From: Clostridium homopropionicum DSM 5847
GTDB taxonomy: Bacteria > Bacillota > Clostridia > Clostridiales > Clostridiaceae
Assembly (NCBI RefSeq): GCF_001263795.1
Contig: NZ_LHUR01000042.1
Location: 62,001 to 126,000 of the forward strand
DNA: 64,000 nucleotides
Direction: 5' to 3'
The notes under the pieces were generated by a model. It was not told the origin of the DNA. It saw only the letters and a list, made by a program, of their open reading frames with translations, and searched no databases. Below are positions 47,252-56,765 of this stretch, piece by piece. Positions within the stretch are counted from its first letter, which is position 1. Each line of letters starts with the position of its first letter. The position numbers were made by a program, and so were the translations under genes.

Positions 47252-47281
47252 CTAAATCCTCCTAACACCCTTTTGTTAGTA

Positions 47282-47581
47282 TTATTCCCATTTTATTCTT
47301 TCTAATACAAGGTTATAGCCATCACTTCCATAATTCAAGCATCTATTCACCCTGCTTATTGTAGCTGTACTTGCACCAGTACTACTTGCAATTTCACTAT
47401 AAGTATTTTTTTGCTTAAGCATTTTTGCTACTTGCAATCTTTGCTCTACAGATTTTAGTTCATTGATTGTAAATATATCTTCAAAAAATTTATAGCATTC
47501 TTCTTTAGTCTGTAGTGATAAAATAGCTTCACATAGATAATCTAATTCAGGACTTTCTAATTTTGACTTGTATTCTGACAC
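47282..47581 (-). CDS. yerC: YerC/YecD-type TrpR-like regulator
   Basis: This is a small helix-turn-helix protein of the TrpR/YerC superfamily. The typical core is NELKSVEQRLQVAKMLKQK, followed by TYSEIASSTGASTATISRVNRCLNYG as the DNA-binding helices. The start is GTG at 47579-47581 (SEYKSKLESPELDYL), seven bases after AGGAG, giving 99 residues. The frame extends 22 codons upstream, but those run through a terminator hairpin. It is just upstream of pcrA, as in many Firmicutes. Its target is unknown. Confidence 0.87.
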   Translation of the reverse strand: MSEYKSKLESPELDYLCEAILSLQTKEECYKFFEDIFTINELKSVEQRLQVAKMLKQKNTYSEIASSTGASTATISRVNRCLNYGSDGYNLVLERIKWE

Positions 47582-47610
47582 AAAATCACTCCTATTCCTT
47601 AATGGATAAT

Positions 47611-47647
47611 AAAAAATATGTATCCTCCATTTGCATAGTGGATACAT
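47611..47647 (-). terminator. Terminator after CoA transferase copy 3
   Basis: ATGTATCC pairs with GGATACAT, followed on the minus strand by T-rich sequence (TATTTTTTATT). Confidence 0.75.
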
Positions 47648-47653
47648 ATATAT

Positions 47654-47682
47654 ATTTTAATCCTTTATATTAATTTAAACAA
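47654..47682 (-). promoter_or_regulatory. Possible promoter for yerC-pcrA-ligA
   Basis: TTGTTT, 17 bases, TAAAAT on the minus strand. It lies before the terminator hairpin, so transcripts from it would have to pass that hairpin. Confidence 0.4.
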
Positions 47683-47691
47683 TTATAAAAT

Positions 47692-49251
47692 TTAAAAAGA
47701 AAGTCCCATTTTCTCATCTTTAAATATTCTTTCATCCATTAGTTTTAGATTTTCTGCTATTATTGGCTTAAATTCCATATTAGCAAGTATGTCCTTTTCT
47801 AAATCAACACCAGGAGCTATTTCCACAAGAGTAATTCCCTTATCTGTAAGTTTGAATACGGCTCTTTCAGTAATATATAATATTTCTTGTCCTGATTCAT
47901 TTGCATAGTCAGCTGAAAAAGTTATCTGCTCTACTGATTTCTTAAATTTAATACCCTTACCCTCTTCAATAATTGTAAGTTTTCCATCCTCAATCTTTGT
48001 TACTAACTTTCCTGCAGTAAATGTACCCGTAAAGCAAACCTTCTTAGCATTTTGTGATATATTAATAAATCCACCTGGACCTATAACTCTTCCCCCGAAT
48101 TTAGAAACATTTACATTTCCTTTTTCATCAATCTCAGCAGCTCCAAGGAATGACACATCAAGTCCTCCACCATCATAAATATCAAATATATCAGGCTGCT
48201 TTATTATAGCTTCTGGATTAACAGTTCCACCTATTCCTAATCCTCCAGTAGGTACACCACCAAGTACACCTGATTCTATTGAAAGAGTAATATCTCCCGA
48301 TATTCCTTCTTCTCCTGCAACTGCAGCAACAGCTTCTGGAACTCCAATTCCAAGGTTTACAAGAGAACCTTTTTTAAGCTCTATTGCTCCTCTTCTTCCA
48401 CATACTTTTCTATTGCCTAATTCCATAGGTTCAACCGAATCTAAAGGTATTGTTATTTCTCCTGATAATTCAGGTCTATAATAATCATATGCAAAAGTTT
48501 GTACACTATTTTCTGGTGAGCCTTTAACTATGTAGTCAACTAAGAAACCATGTATTTTAACGTCATGTGCTTTAATTGTACCCTTTTTAACTATGTTATC
48601 AACCTGAAGTATTACAATACCGCCTGAATTATGTGTAGCTGCAGCCATTTCTAACTGATCTGAAATAAGAGCCTCTTTCTCAAGAGAAGTATTACCATCC
48701 TCATCACAGAAAGAACCTTTTATAAAGCATATATCTATAGGTACTGACTTATATAATAAGTAATTCTTTCCTTCAATATTTATTAATGATACTATTTCTT
48801 CACCTGAATCTCTGGTTGCCTGATTTACTTTGCAGCCTTCAACCCTAGGATCAGCAAATGTATTTAAACCAACGTGAGTTAATACTCCTGGTTTTTTTCC
48901 TGCTGTTGCCCTTAACATCTGACTTGTTACACCTTGAGGAACACAAAATCCAATCATTTTATTTTCAACTAGAAGCTTACTAATTTTAGGCTCTAATCCA
49001 AGATGTGCACAAATAATTCTTTTAGATAAACCTTCTTCCGCAAGATGGTTTGCTCCTTTTTCAGCTCCATCTCCAAGTCCTGCACAATGAAAAATAGTTA
49101 TATCTTTAGGAGATTTAGTTTGCTTATATCTTTCTTGTAAAGCAATAAGTAATTCTTCTGGTGAACCAAAACCTACAAACCCACCTACACCTACTGTCAT
49201 ACCGTCTTTGATTAGAGATGCTGCAAATTCAGCTGAAACAACTTTACTCAT
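47692..49251 (-). CDS. One-chain acyl-CoA:acetate / 3-oxoacid CoA transferase (Pct/YdiF type), copy 3
   Basis: The 519-residue protein has the first-half motif GGFVGFGSPEELL and, in the second half, TLSIESGVLGGVPTGG with the presumed catalytic glutamate. It ends MDERIFKDEKMGLSF like copy 4, with which it shares most of its sequence. The ATG follows GGGGGT. It comes 25 bases after GntP copy 4, and both are read from the sigma54 promoter at 50801-50817. It is a permease plus activation pair for an unidentified short-chain acid. Confidence 0.87.
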   Translation of the reverse strand: MSKVVSAEFAASLIKDGMTVGVGGFVGFGSPEELLIALQERYKQTKSPKDITIFHCAGLGDGAEKGANHLAEEGLSKRIICAHLGLEPKISKLLVENKMIGFCVPQGVTSQMLRATAGKKPGVLTHVGLNTFADPRVEGCKVNQATRDSGEEIVSLINIEGKNYLLYKSVPIDICFIKGSFCDEDGNTSLEKEALISDQLEMAAATHNSGGIVILQVDNIVKKGTIKAHDVKIHGFLVDYIVKGSPENSVQTFAYDYYRPELSGEITIPLDSVEPMELGNRKVCGRRGAIELKKGSLVNLGIGVPEAVAAVAGEEGISGDITLSIESGVLGGVPTGGLGIGGTVNPEAIIKQPDIFDIYDGGGLDVSFLGAAEIDEKGNVNVSKFGGRVIGPGGFINISQNAKKVCFTGTFTAGKLVTKIEDGKLTIIEEGKGIKFKKSVEQITFSADYANESGQEILYITERAVFKLTDKGITLVEIAPGVDLEKDILANMEFKPIIAENLKLMDERIFKDEKMGLSF

Positions 49252-49276
49252 ATACCAATACCCCCATGTTATTATT

Positions 49277-50659
49277 TTATATACCGAATATTGTCATTAC
49301 AATTATTAAGAAGGCAGTCGTTACAAATGGTAGTGCTACTGTAAGTACTCCTATATCCCTGTAAGATTGTTTATGAGTTAATCCGCATATTGTAAGTAAT
49401 GTAATTACTGCTCCATTATGAGGAAGAGAGTCAAATCCACCTGATGCTAAGGAAGCTATCTTGTGAAGTATTTCAGGGCTTATACCTGCTGCAACACCTG
49501 CTTGTAGGTAATGTGCTCCCATTGCTTCAAGTGCTATACTCATACCACCTGATGCTGAACCTGTTACACCTGCAAGTACGTTGATTGTAATAGCTTCTGA
49601 AACAAGTGGATTGCTTGGAAATATTCCCATTAAGAAATTAGATACAACTGCAAATCCTGGTAATGATGAAACAACACTTCCATATCCAACTTCTGATGAG
49701 GTATTCATTATTGCAAGAAGCGAACCTGCAGCACCACCGTTTAAAGCTGCTTGAAGATTCTTTTCTGTTTTTATATTCTTCCATCCAATTATTATAGCTA
49801 AAACTACACCTACTACTAGTGAAACAATTAATGCCCAGATTGGTGCTACTCCTGATAATGTTACACCCTTAAATTTTGAAACCATTTCAGGATCCCAGTT
49901 CTTTATTGCTTTTGTCATAAAGTAATTCAATACTAAAACTGCTACTAATGGAATAGCTGCTAATGCTGGATTTACCATCTTATGATCATCAGCCCTTCCA
50001 TCTGGTTCGTTTATATGTCCTTCTCCATATCCTTCGCCTTTAGCTTTTGCATTTCTTACTCTAATTTCTAGATAAATAACTCCAACTGTAATAATTATTA
50101 ATCCAGCAATTGTACCTAATACAGGAGCTGCGAAAGAATCTGTACCAAAATATTTAGTTGGTATTATGTTTTGTATTTGCGGAGTTCCTGGGAAACAAGT
50201 CATTGAGAAAGTAAACAATCCAAGAGCTAATGTACCAGGTAATAATCTTTTAGGAATATCTGCTTCTTTAAATAAAGCTGCACCAAGTGGATAAACTGCA
50301 AAACCTATAACGAAAACACTTACACCACCATAGCCTAAAATACCAGTAGAAAGTACTACACCAATAATAGTTGCTTTTGCTCCTAACTTATGCATAATCC
50401 AATCTGCTATAGCTAGAGCAAGTCCACCAGCTTCCATTACCTTACCAAATAGTGCTCCAAGCAAGAATACTGGAAAGTAATTAGTAGCAAATGCTAAACC
50501 TTTAACTAGGAATACTTGAGTATAGGTTGGAAGTAAGTGTCCACCTGATAATAAGGTTGCTAACATTGCACATATAGGTGCAAAAACAATAACTGAATAT
50601 CCACGATAAGCTACATAAGTTAATAGTACTAAAGATAATACGATTGCAAATACTTGCAT
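49277..50659 (-). CDS. GntP-family permease, copy 4
   Basis: The 460-residue membrane protein has about 12 hydrophobic segments. It belongs to the second subgroup of the family in this window with copy 5: it reads SGGHLLPTYTQVFLVKGLAF near residue 40 and CFPGTPQIQNIIPTKYFGT, where copies 1-3 have GLPG/ALPGTPQIQNAIPMPFFGT. The C-terminal GGFDSLPHNGAVITLL is shared by all. The ATG follows GGAGGTG. It has a sigma54 promoter 140 bases upstream. The difference in the IP(T/M) region may reflect another substrate. Confidence 0.87.
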   Translation of the reverse strand: MQVFAIVLSLVLLTYVAYRGYSVIVFAPICAMLATLLSGGHLLPTYTQVFLVKGLAFATNYFPVFLLGALFGKVMEAGGLALAIADWIMHKLGAKATIIGVVLSTGILGYGGVSVFVIGFAVYPLGAALFKEADIPKRLLPGTLALGLFTFSMTCFPGTPQIQNIIPTKYFGTDSFAAPVLGTIAGLIIITVGVIYLEIRVRNAKAKGEGYGEGHINEPDGRADDHKMVNPALAAIPLVAVLVLNYFMTKAIKNWDPEMVSKFKGVTLSGVAPIWALIVSLVVGVVLAIIIGWKNIKTEKNLQAALNGGAAGSLLAIMNTSSEVGYGSVVSSLPGFAVVSNFLMGIFPSNPLVSEAITINVLAGVTGSASGGMSIALEAMGAHYLQAGVAAGISPEILHKIASLASGGFDSLPHNGAVITLLTICGLTHKQSYRDIGVLTVALPFVTTAFLIIVMTIFGI

Positions 50660-50800
50660 TAATAAAACACCTCCAAATTTATTTTCCTACCCTATAAATC
50701 ACCATATTTAAAACATAAAATTATCTATATTTACCTCCCTTCAACTATTGAGTTTAAAATCATATATATGATAACGTTTAGATTACTCGCAGACTATTAT

Positions 50801-50817
50801 TGCAATCCTCATGCCAA
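50801..50817 (-). promoter_or_regulatory. Sigma54 promoter before GntP copy 4
   Basis: The minus strand reads TTGGCATGAGGATTGCA: GG, ten bases, GC. Only one base differs from the promoter of GntP copy 5. Confidence 0.85.
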
Positions 50818-51116
50818 TAGTAAAAAGTTATTTGAAATTTCTCATTATTCACTTAATAATTTTAAAAAACCAAAGCTGCCCTAAGCGCTAATTTACGTGG
50901 ATTCATGCTTTTTATTTAATATTTAAAAAGTTATCAATATTTTTTTAAAATACACATCCTCTTGTTTAAAATATGTAATATACTGTAAACAACCTATGTT
51001 TGTTAAAATATAATTAAAGATATTCAATGTTTTCGTACCAAAATTGAGACTAAATATTAGATCACTTTTTAGATACGTTGATAATCCCTATATTGAAATA
51101 TTTATCTCATTTTTGA

Positions 51117-51147
51117 TACATGTTTACTTATTGAGAAATCGTTTACT
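51117..51147. promoter_or_regulatory. Candidate enhancer (UAS) for the sigma54 activator, copy 1
   Basis: A 31-bp element, TACATGTTTACTT, four variable bases, then AGAAATCGTTTACT. It has two GTTTACT half sites 19 bases apart and lies about 300 bases upstream of the sigma54 promoter. It matches 61515-61545 at 28 of 31 positions. Confidence 0.6.
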
Positions 51148-51170
51148 AATTCACAAATAAAAAATGATCT

Positions 51171-51197
51171 CTACGTCAGTAAAGATCATACTTTATA
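51171..51197 (-). terminator. Terminator after the second sigma54 activator
   Basis: ATGATCT-TAC pairs with GTA-AGATCAT directly past the stop at 51264. Confidence 0.6.
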
Positions 51198-51263
51198 TAA
51201 TAAAATTCTAAGTTTTAGAGTTTTTTAATACTCTTTTAACTTAGAACTATTTATGAATATACA

Positions 51264-52697
51264 TTATTCCTTTATAATATCTATATCACTTCTTTTTATA
51301 TTATAGTCCCCCATCTTTTTATATAATGTACTTCTATGAACACCTAAATCTATTGCTGTTTTCTGAATGTTACTATTGTTTTTTTCAATTACCTGCAAAA
51401 TTATCTCCTTTTCAATATTGGCCATAATTTCATTTAGTGTTTTGCTGCTATCATAATTTTGAAGCTTTGATTTAGTGAGAATATTAACTGGAAGACTTGC
51501 ATTGGTTATTAAATTATTATCTGCCATTGTATAGCATCTTTCAATAGTATTTTTTAATTCTCTTACATTGCCAGGCCATGTGTAGTTCATCAAAATATCT
51601 TTAACCTCTTTTGATATCTTTATATTAGTATTATATTTTTCATTTATTTCCTCTAAAAAGCTATCTATAAATAATGGAATATCTTCTTTTCTCTTTCTAA
51701 GAGGTGGAAGACCTATTCCTATAACATTCAATCTATAATATAAATCCTCTCTAAATCTATTTTTTGAAATTTCCTCTTGTAGGTTTTTATTTGTAGCAGC
51801 TATTACACGAATATCAATTGGTATAGTTTTTTCGCTTCCAATCTTTTCAATCTCTTTTTCTTGCAGAACCCTTAAAAGCTTAACCTGCATGAAAAGAGGC
51901 ATATCTCCAATTTCATCTAAAAATAGCGTCCCCCCGTTTGCCAGCTCAAACTTACCCTTTTTACCACCTTTCTTAGCACCAGTAAAAGCTCCATCAGAAT
52001 ATCCAAAAAACTCAGACTCAAATAGTTCTTGAGGTATAGCTGCACAATTAACTCGTACTAATGGTTTAAATTTTCGTTTGCTGGAATAATGTATTGCATT
52101 AGCAAATACCTCTTTCCCAGTACCAGTTTCACCTGTTAATAGTACTGTAAAATCATTTTCAGCAGCCTTCTGTGCAATTTTTTTTATTTCAATCATTTCA
52201 TGTGAATTTCCCTTGATACTATCCAAGGAAAATCTATCTTTAACAAGACGATGAAATTCATCCTTATAGTATTTCAATTCTTCATTTAAATCCCTAAGGG
52301 ATTGGGCTAATTTCATTGTGTTTTTTTCAAATTTCACTTGTCCTATTGCAGCAATGGCTTTATCTTCTTCTATAACACTTGCTCTAGTTACAATAAAATA
52401 CTTATCATGAATATTAGGTTGTCCTTTTGCAGCTAGGTGAAATACTTCCTTCTCAATAAATTCTTTATTATGTATTATCTCAGGCAGTTTAGAATTTAGA
52501 ATTATATCTAAGATTGGTTTACCTATAGCATCTTTCATCTCTACCTGTAAATGATTACAATAAGCAGGATTAATATATGCAATATTATTATCAGTATCCA
52601 TAATTACAAATCCATCTTCTGATATCTCAAGCATTTTTTCGCAGATAAGATTTTTTTGTTTTTCTGTATAGTTTTCTAATATTTTATCTTGATCCAA
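51264..52697 (-). CDS. Sigma54-dependent transcriptional activator with one PAS domain, copy 2
   Basis: The 477-residue protein has one PAS domain (about 18-125), the AAA+ domain with Walker A GETGTGKEVFANAIHYS near residue 188, the sigma54 loop DGAFTGAKKGG, Walker B GGTLFLDEIGDMP, and a C-terminal Fis-type helix-turn-helix (NIQKTAIDLGVHRSTLYKKM). The start is TTG at 52695-52697, after GGAGGG. It lies between the operon ending in CoA transferase 4 and the sigma54-driven GntP 4 - CoA transferase 3 pair, so it is the natural candidate to control the sigma54 promoters here. Confidence 0.92.
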   Translation of the reverse strand: MDQDKILENYTEKQKNLICEKMLEISEDGFVIMDTDNNIAYINPAYCNHLQVEMKDAIGKPILDIILNSKLPEIIHNKEFIEKEVFHLAAKGQPNIHDKYFIVTRASVIEEDKAIAAIGQVKFEKNTMKLAQSLRDLNEELKYYKDEFHRLVKDRFSLDSIKGNSHEMIEIKKIAQKAAENDFTVLLTGETGTGKEVFANAIHYSSKRKFKPLVRVNCAAIPQELFESEFFGYSDGAFTGAKKGGKKGKFELANGGTLFLDEIGDMPLFMQVKLLRVLQEKEIEKIGSEKTIPIDIRVIAATNKNLQEEISKNRFREDLYYRLNVIGIGLPPLRKRKEDIPLFIDSFLEEINEKYNTNIKISKEVKDILMNYTWPGNVRELKNTIERCYTMADNNLITNASLPVNILTKSKLQNYDSSKTLNEIMANIEKEIILQVIEKNNSNIQKTAIDLGVHRSTLYKKMGDYNIKRSDIDIIKE

Positions 52698-52853
52698 AAC
52701 AACATCCCTCCACTCACTGTAATTTACGGTCTTTTATATTAATTATTGCTCAAAGCATTTCATATAAACCATATATAAATTATATCATAAAGGTATAATA
52801 AAAATTACTATGGCTTTTCACACTTTGTCATATAGTTCGCATAACAAAGACAA

Positions 52854-52893
52854 AAGATACGTATCGTCTAATTGCATAGACGATACATATCTT
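52854..52893 (-). terminator. Terminator after CoA transferase copy 4
   Basis: AAGATACGTATCGTCTA pairs with TAGACGATACATATCTT (one mismatch) and the minus strand continues TTTTGTCTTTG. Confidence 0.85.
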
Positions 52894-52936
52894 CGTATTT
52901 ACTATTTAATATTTAAGTAATCATTAGATAAATTAT

Positions 52937-54496
52937 TTAGAAAGAAAGCCTCATTTTCTCATTTTTAAATATTCTCTCATCCATTAGCTTCAAATCTTCT
53001 GCGATTAAAGGCTTAAACTCCATATTGGCTAGAATATCTTTCTGAAGATCTACTCCTGGAGCTATTTCAATAAGCTTAACTCCCTTGTCTGTAAGCTTGA
53101 AAACCGCTCTTTCTGTGATATAATATATTTCTTGTCCTGACTCATTTGCATAATCAGCGGAGAAGGTTATCTGCTCTACTGATTTCTTAAATTTAATACC
53201 ATTGCCTTCTTTTACTATTGTAAGTTTACTATCTTCAATTTTTGTTTCTAGCTTTCCAGCAGTAAATGTACCTGTGAAACAAACCTTCTTGGCATTCTGT
53301 GATATATTAATAAATCCTCCAGGTCCTACAACCCTTCCACCGAATTTAGAAACATTTACATTTCCTTTTTCATCTATTTCTGCTGCTCCAAGGAATGATA
53401 CGTCAAGTCCTCCGCCATCATAAATATCAAAAATGTCAGGCTGTTTTATTATCGCTTCTGGGTTAACAGTTCCTCCAATTGCCAAACCACCAGTAGGAAC
53501 TCCTCCAAGTACACCTGATTCTATGGAAAGAGTTATATCTCCTGAAATTCCTTCCTCTCCAGCAACTGCTGCTACAGCCTCAGGGACTCCAATTCCAAGG
53601 TTTACAAGAGAACCTTTTTTAAGCTCTAGTGCTCCTCTTCTTCCACAGATCTTTCTATTACCTAATTCCATTGGCTCCATTGCACTTAAAGGTATTGTTA
53701 TTTCCCCTGATAACTCAGGTCTATAATAATTATCTGCAAATCCTTGATAACTATTTTCAGGTTTTCCTTTTACTATATAATCAACTAAGAAGCCATGTAT
53801 TTTAACATCGTGTGCTTTAATTGTACCTTTCTTAACGACATTTTCAACTTGAGCAATAACAATACCTCCAGAATTATGGGTAGCAGCTGCCATTTCAAGT
53901 TGATCAGAAATAAGTGCTTCCTTTTGAAGTGAAATATTCCCATCTTCATCACCGAGAGTACCTTTAATAAAACATATATCTAGTGGTACCGATTTATACA
54001 ATAGATAATCTTTACCTTCTATTTTTACCAAGGATACTACTTCTTCCCCTGAATTTATAGCCGCTTGATTAACCTTACAACCTTCAACTCTTGGGTCAGC
54101 AAATGTGTTTAAACCCACATGAGTCAATACTCCTGGTTTTTTACCAGCTGTTGCTCTTAAAATTTGGCTAGTTACGCCTTGCGGTAGGCAAAATCCGATC
54201 ATTTTATTTTCCACAAGGAGTTTACTTATCTTAGGTTCCAATCCAATATGTCCACAAATAATTTTTTTAGCTAACCCTTCTTCTGCAAGATGGTTTATAC
54301 CTCTTTCAGCTCCATCTCCAAGTCCTGCACAATGGAAAATAGTTAATCCTTTAGGAGATTTGGTTTCCTTATATCTTTCCTGCAAAGCTATAAGTAATTC
54401 TTCTGGTGCTCCAAAACCTACAAATCCACCTACACCTATTGTCATACCATCTTTAACTAAAGATGCTGCGAATTCAGGTGAAACAACTTTACTCAT
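52937..54496 (-). CDS. One-chain acyl-CoA:acetate / 3-oxoacid CoA transferase (Pct/YdiF type), copy 4
   Basis: The 519-residue protein is close to copy 3 (GGFVGFGAPEELL and TLSIESGVLGGVPTGG are both present). I start at the ATG 54494-54496 (MSKVVSPEF), after AGGAGGT, as in copy 3; the eight codons upstream overlap the ribosome binding site. It is the last gene after thl, hbd, crt and a nitroreductase and ends before a strong terminator. It likely links the acid substrate to that beta-oxidation set; which acid is not visible. Confidence 0.87.
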   Translation of the reverse strand: MSKVVSPEFAASLVKDGMTIGVGGFVGFGAPEELLIALQERYKETKSPKGLTIFHCAGLGDGAERGINHLAEEGLAKKIICGHIGLEPKISKLLVENKMIGFCLPQGVTSQILRATAGKKPGVLTHVGLNTFADPRVEGCKVNQAAINSGEEVVSLVKIEGKDYLLYKSVPLDICFIKGTLGDEDGNISLQKEALISDQLEMAAATHNSGGIVIAQVENVVKKGTIKAHDVKIHGFLVDYIVKGKPENSYQGFADNYYRPELSGEITIPLSAMEPMELGNRKICGRRGALELKKGSLVNLGIGVPEAVAAVAGEEGISGDITLSIESGVLGGVPTGGLAIGGTVNPEAIIKQPDIFDIYDGGGLDVSFLGAAEIDEKGNVNVSKFGGRVVGPGGFINISQNAKKVCFTGTFTAGKLETKIEDSKLTIVKEGNGIKFKKSVEQITFSADYANESGQEIYYITERAVFKLTDKGVKLIEIAPGVDLQKDILANMEFKPLIAEDLKLMDERIFKNEKMRLSF

Positions 54497-54520
54497 ATAA
54501 TTACCTCCTAATATTTTCAT

Positions 54521-55030
54521 CTAAAACTTTTCAAAATGAACTCTATCCTCCATGTATCTATCTATAGACCTTCGCTCTTTCTCAGGAGTACCTAAAACTA
54601 CAATACCTACAGGCATAACCGATTCAGGCAATCCAAATATTCCCTTAATTCCTTCAACTCTCTCAGCCCGAGAATGTATACCTAACCATAGACTCCCAAG
54701 ACCAAGAAAAGTTGCTTCAATAAGCATGTTTTCTATAGCAGCAGCACAATCCTGTATCCACCAATCGTATTCCTTATATGCTTGTTTTTTTATATCTGCA
54801 CAAACAACTATGCCAACAGGCGCTGTCTCTAATGCCTTTGAATGGTCATGTACTTTCATAATTTCATCTTTTATCTCTTGGCTCCTGAAAACAACAAATT
54901 CCCATTCTCGTCCATCTCCAGCTGAAGGTGCTGCCATTCCCGCTCTTAATACTTTTTCAATTTGTTCTTTAGTAACATCAATGTCTTTGTTATACTTTCT
55001 TATGCTTCTTCTTTTAAAAATAGCTTCCAT
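54521..55030 (-). CDS. Nitroreductase-family flavoprotein
   Basis: The 169-residue protein has the FMN-binding nitroreductase signs FKRRSIRKYNKD at the N-terminus, GMAAPSAGDGREWEF near residue 31, and GLGSLWLGIHSRAERVEGI in the C-terminal half. Members reduce nitro compounds, quinones or enoates with NAD(P)H; the substrate here is unknown. Of two ATGs I use 55028-55030, seven bases after GGAGG. It sits between crt 2 and CoA transferase 4, so it may have a redox task in the acyl-CoA route. Confidence 0.85.
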   Translation of the reverse strand: MEAIFKRRSIRKYNKDIDVTKEQIEKVLRAGMAAPSAGDGREWEFVVFRSQEIKDEIMKVHDHSKALETAPVGIVVCADIKKQAYKEYDWWIQDCAAAIENMLIEATFLGLGSLWLGIHSRAERVEGIKGIFGLPESVMPVGIVVLGTPEKERRSIDRYMEDRVHFEKF

Positions 55031-55057
55031 AAGCATACCTCCTTTTTCTGGTAATTA

Positions 55058-55834
55058 TCATTTGAAAATTGGTTTTCTTTTTTCTATAAACGCACCCATG
55101 CCTTCTCTCTGATCTTCTGTAGAGAAACAAAGTCCAAATAAATCTGCTTCATGCAGCATGGCTTTATCAATATCAAGTTCCATTCCTTCATTAACTGATG
55201 ATTTACATATTGCAATAGCCGCTTTACTTCTTGTTCCAATGGTCTTTGCCATTTCATCACAATAATTGAGAAAATTCTCTTCATCTACCACTTCATTTAC
55301 AAGTCCTATTCTGTATGCTTCCTCTGCCCCAACCTGTTTTGATGTAAACATCATTTCCTTTGCTCTTCCTTTTCCTACAAGTCTTGGCATCCTCTGTGTT
55401 CCTGCAAAACCTGGTATTACTCCAAGTCCAAGTTCTGGAAGAGCAAATTTACTTTTCTTAGTAGCAATTCTTATATCGCATGCCATGGCAAGTTCACAAC
55501 CTCCACCAAGTGCAAATCCATTAACCGCAGCAATTACTGCCTTAGGAAGCTTTTCAATTTTATTAAAAACTTCCTGCCCAAGCTTACTAAAGGCTCTAGC
55601 TTCCATACAGTTCATACCGCTCATTTCCTTAATATCTGCCCCTGCTACAAATGCTTTATTTCCGGCTCCCTTAATAATTACAGTACTAATTTCATCAGTT
55701 TCTCTTATTAAATCAAGAACACTATTTAAAGATTTCAGTACTCGTCCATTTAAAGCATTTAAAGCTTCTGGACGGTTAATTGTAACATAAGCCATATTTC
55801 CCTTTTGTTCATATAGAACAACATTGTTCTGCAT
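55058..55834 (-). CDS. crt: Enoyl-CoA hydratase / crotonase (Crt), copy 2
   Basis: It interconverts crotonyl-CoA and (S)-3-hydroxybutyryl-CoA. The 258-residue protein has FVAGADIKEMSG near residue 62, NGFALGGGCELAMACD near residue 105, and the active-site region LPELGLGVIPGFAGTQRM. The ATG follows GGGGGG. It is placed between hbd and the nitroreductase in the order thl-hbd-crt, the standard set for the acetoacetyl-CoA/crotonyl-CoA steps. Confidence 0.93.
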   Translation of the reverse strand: MQNNVVLYEQKGNMAYVTINRPEALNALNGRVLKSLNSVLDLIRETDEISTVIIKGAGNKAFVAGADIKEMSGMNCMEARAFSKLGQEVFNKIEKLPKAVIAAVNGFALGGGCELAMACDIRIATKKSKFALPELGLGVIPGFAGTQRMPRLVGKGRAKEMMFTSKQVGAEEAYRIGLVNEVVDEENFLNYCDEMAKTIGTRSKAAIAICKSSVNEGMELDIDKAMLHEADLFGLCFSTEDQREGMGAFIEKRKPIFK

Positions 55835-55859
55835 TTGTTAATCCCCCCTCATTCATTTT

Positions 55860-56711
55860 TTATTTATAATCATAGAATCCTTTACCAGCTTTTTTACCAA
55901 CCCATCCTGCTTTAACATATTGACGTAATAATGGGCAAGGTCTGTATTTTGAATCACCATAACCTTCATGCATAATGTTCATTATTGATAATATAGTGTC
56001 TAAACCTATAAAGTCTGCTAGCTGAAGTGGTCCCATTGGATGATTCATTCCAAGCTTCATAACTGTATCAATATCTTCAGGAGTAGCAATTCCTTCATAT
56101 ACACAGTAAATTGCTTCGTTTATCATCATTTGTAATACTCTATTTGAGACGAATCCTGGGAAATCCCTTACTTCAACAGGAGATTTTCCAAGTTTTAAGC
56201 TTAACTCTTTAATTGCAGCATAGGTTTCATCAGTTGTAGCAATTCCTCTAATTACTTCAACAAGCTTCATAACAGGAACTGGATTCATGAAGTGCATTCC
56301 TATTACTTTATCAGGTCTCTTTGTAGCTGCTGCAATTTCTGTTATTGGAAGTGAGGATGTGTTTGTAGCTAAAATACAGCTTGGTTTTGTAATTTTATCA
56401 AGTTCACCAAAAACACTTTCCTTAACCTTCATATTTTCTACAATAGCTTCTACTACTAAGTCACAGTCTGCAGCGTTATTTAATGTGTCTGAAGGTATAA
56501 GATTTGTTAATATTTCTGACTTTTTTTCCTCTGTAATTTTATTCTTTGCAACGTCTTTTGTAAGTAAGCCAGCTATGAACTCTATTCTCTTATTAACAAT
56601 ACTTATATCTACATCGTTCAAATAGGTTGTTAACCCCGCTGTTGCCATGACCTGAGCTATTCCTCCACCCATCTGTCCTGCACCTATTACTAAAACTTTA
56701 TTAATTGCCAT
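55860..56711 (-). CDS. hbd: 3-hydroxybutyryl-CoA dehydrogenase
   Basis: Hbd oxidises (S)-3-hydroxybutyryl-CoA to acetoacetyl-CoA, or does the reverse. The 283-residue protein has the nucleotide-binding start VLVIGAGQMGGGIAQVMA, then ATNTSSLPITEIA near residue 115, GMHFMNPVPVMKLVE with the catalytic histidine near residue 138, and the C-terminal NHPMGPLQLADFIGLD. The ATG follows AGGGAGG. It lies 54 bases after thl. Confidence 0.95.
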   Translation of the reverse strand: MAINKVLVIGAGQMGGGIAQVMATAGLTTYLNDVDISIVNKRIEFIAGLLTKDVAKNKITEEKKSEILTNLIPSDTLNNAADCDLVVEAIVENMKVKESVFGELDKITKPSCILATNTSSLPITEIAAATKRPDKVIGMHFMNPVPVMKLVEVIRGIATTDETYAAIKELSLKLGKSPVEVRDFPGFVSNRVLQMMINEAIYCVYEGIATPEDIDTVMKLGMNHPMGPLQLADFIGLDTILSIMNIMHEGYGDSKYRPCPLLRQYVKAGWVGKKAGKGFYDYK

Positions 56712-56765
56712 AATTTTAATCCTCCCTAAGTAAAATTGTAATTTTTATGCATATCTAAAATAAAA

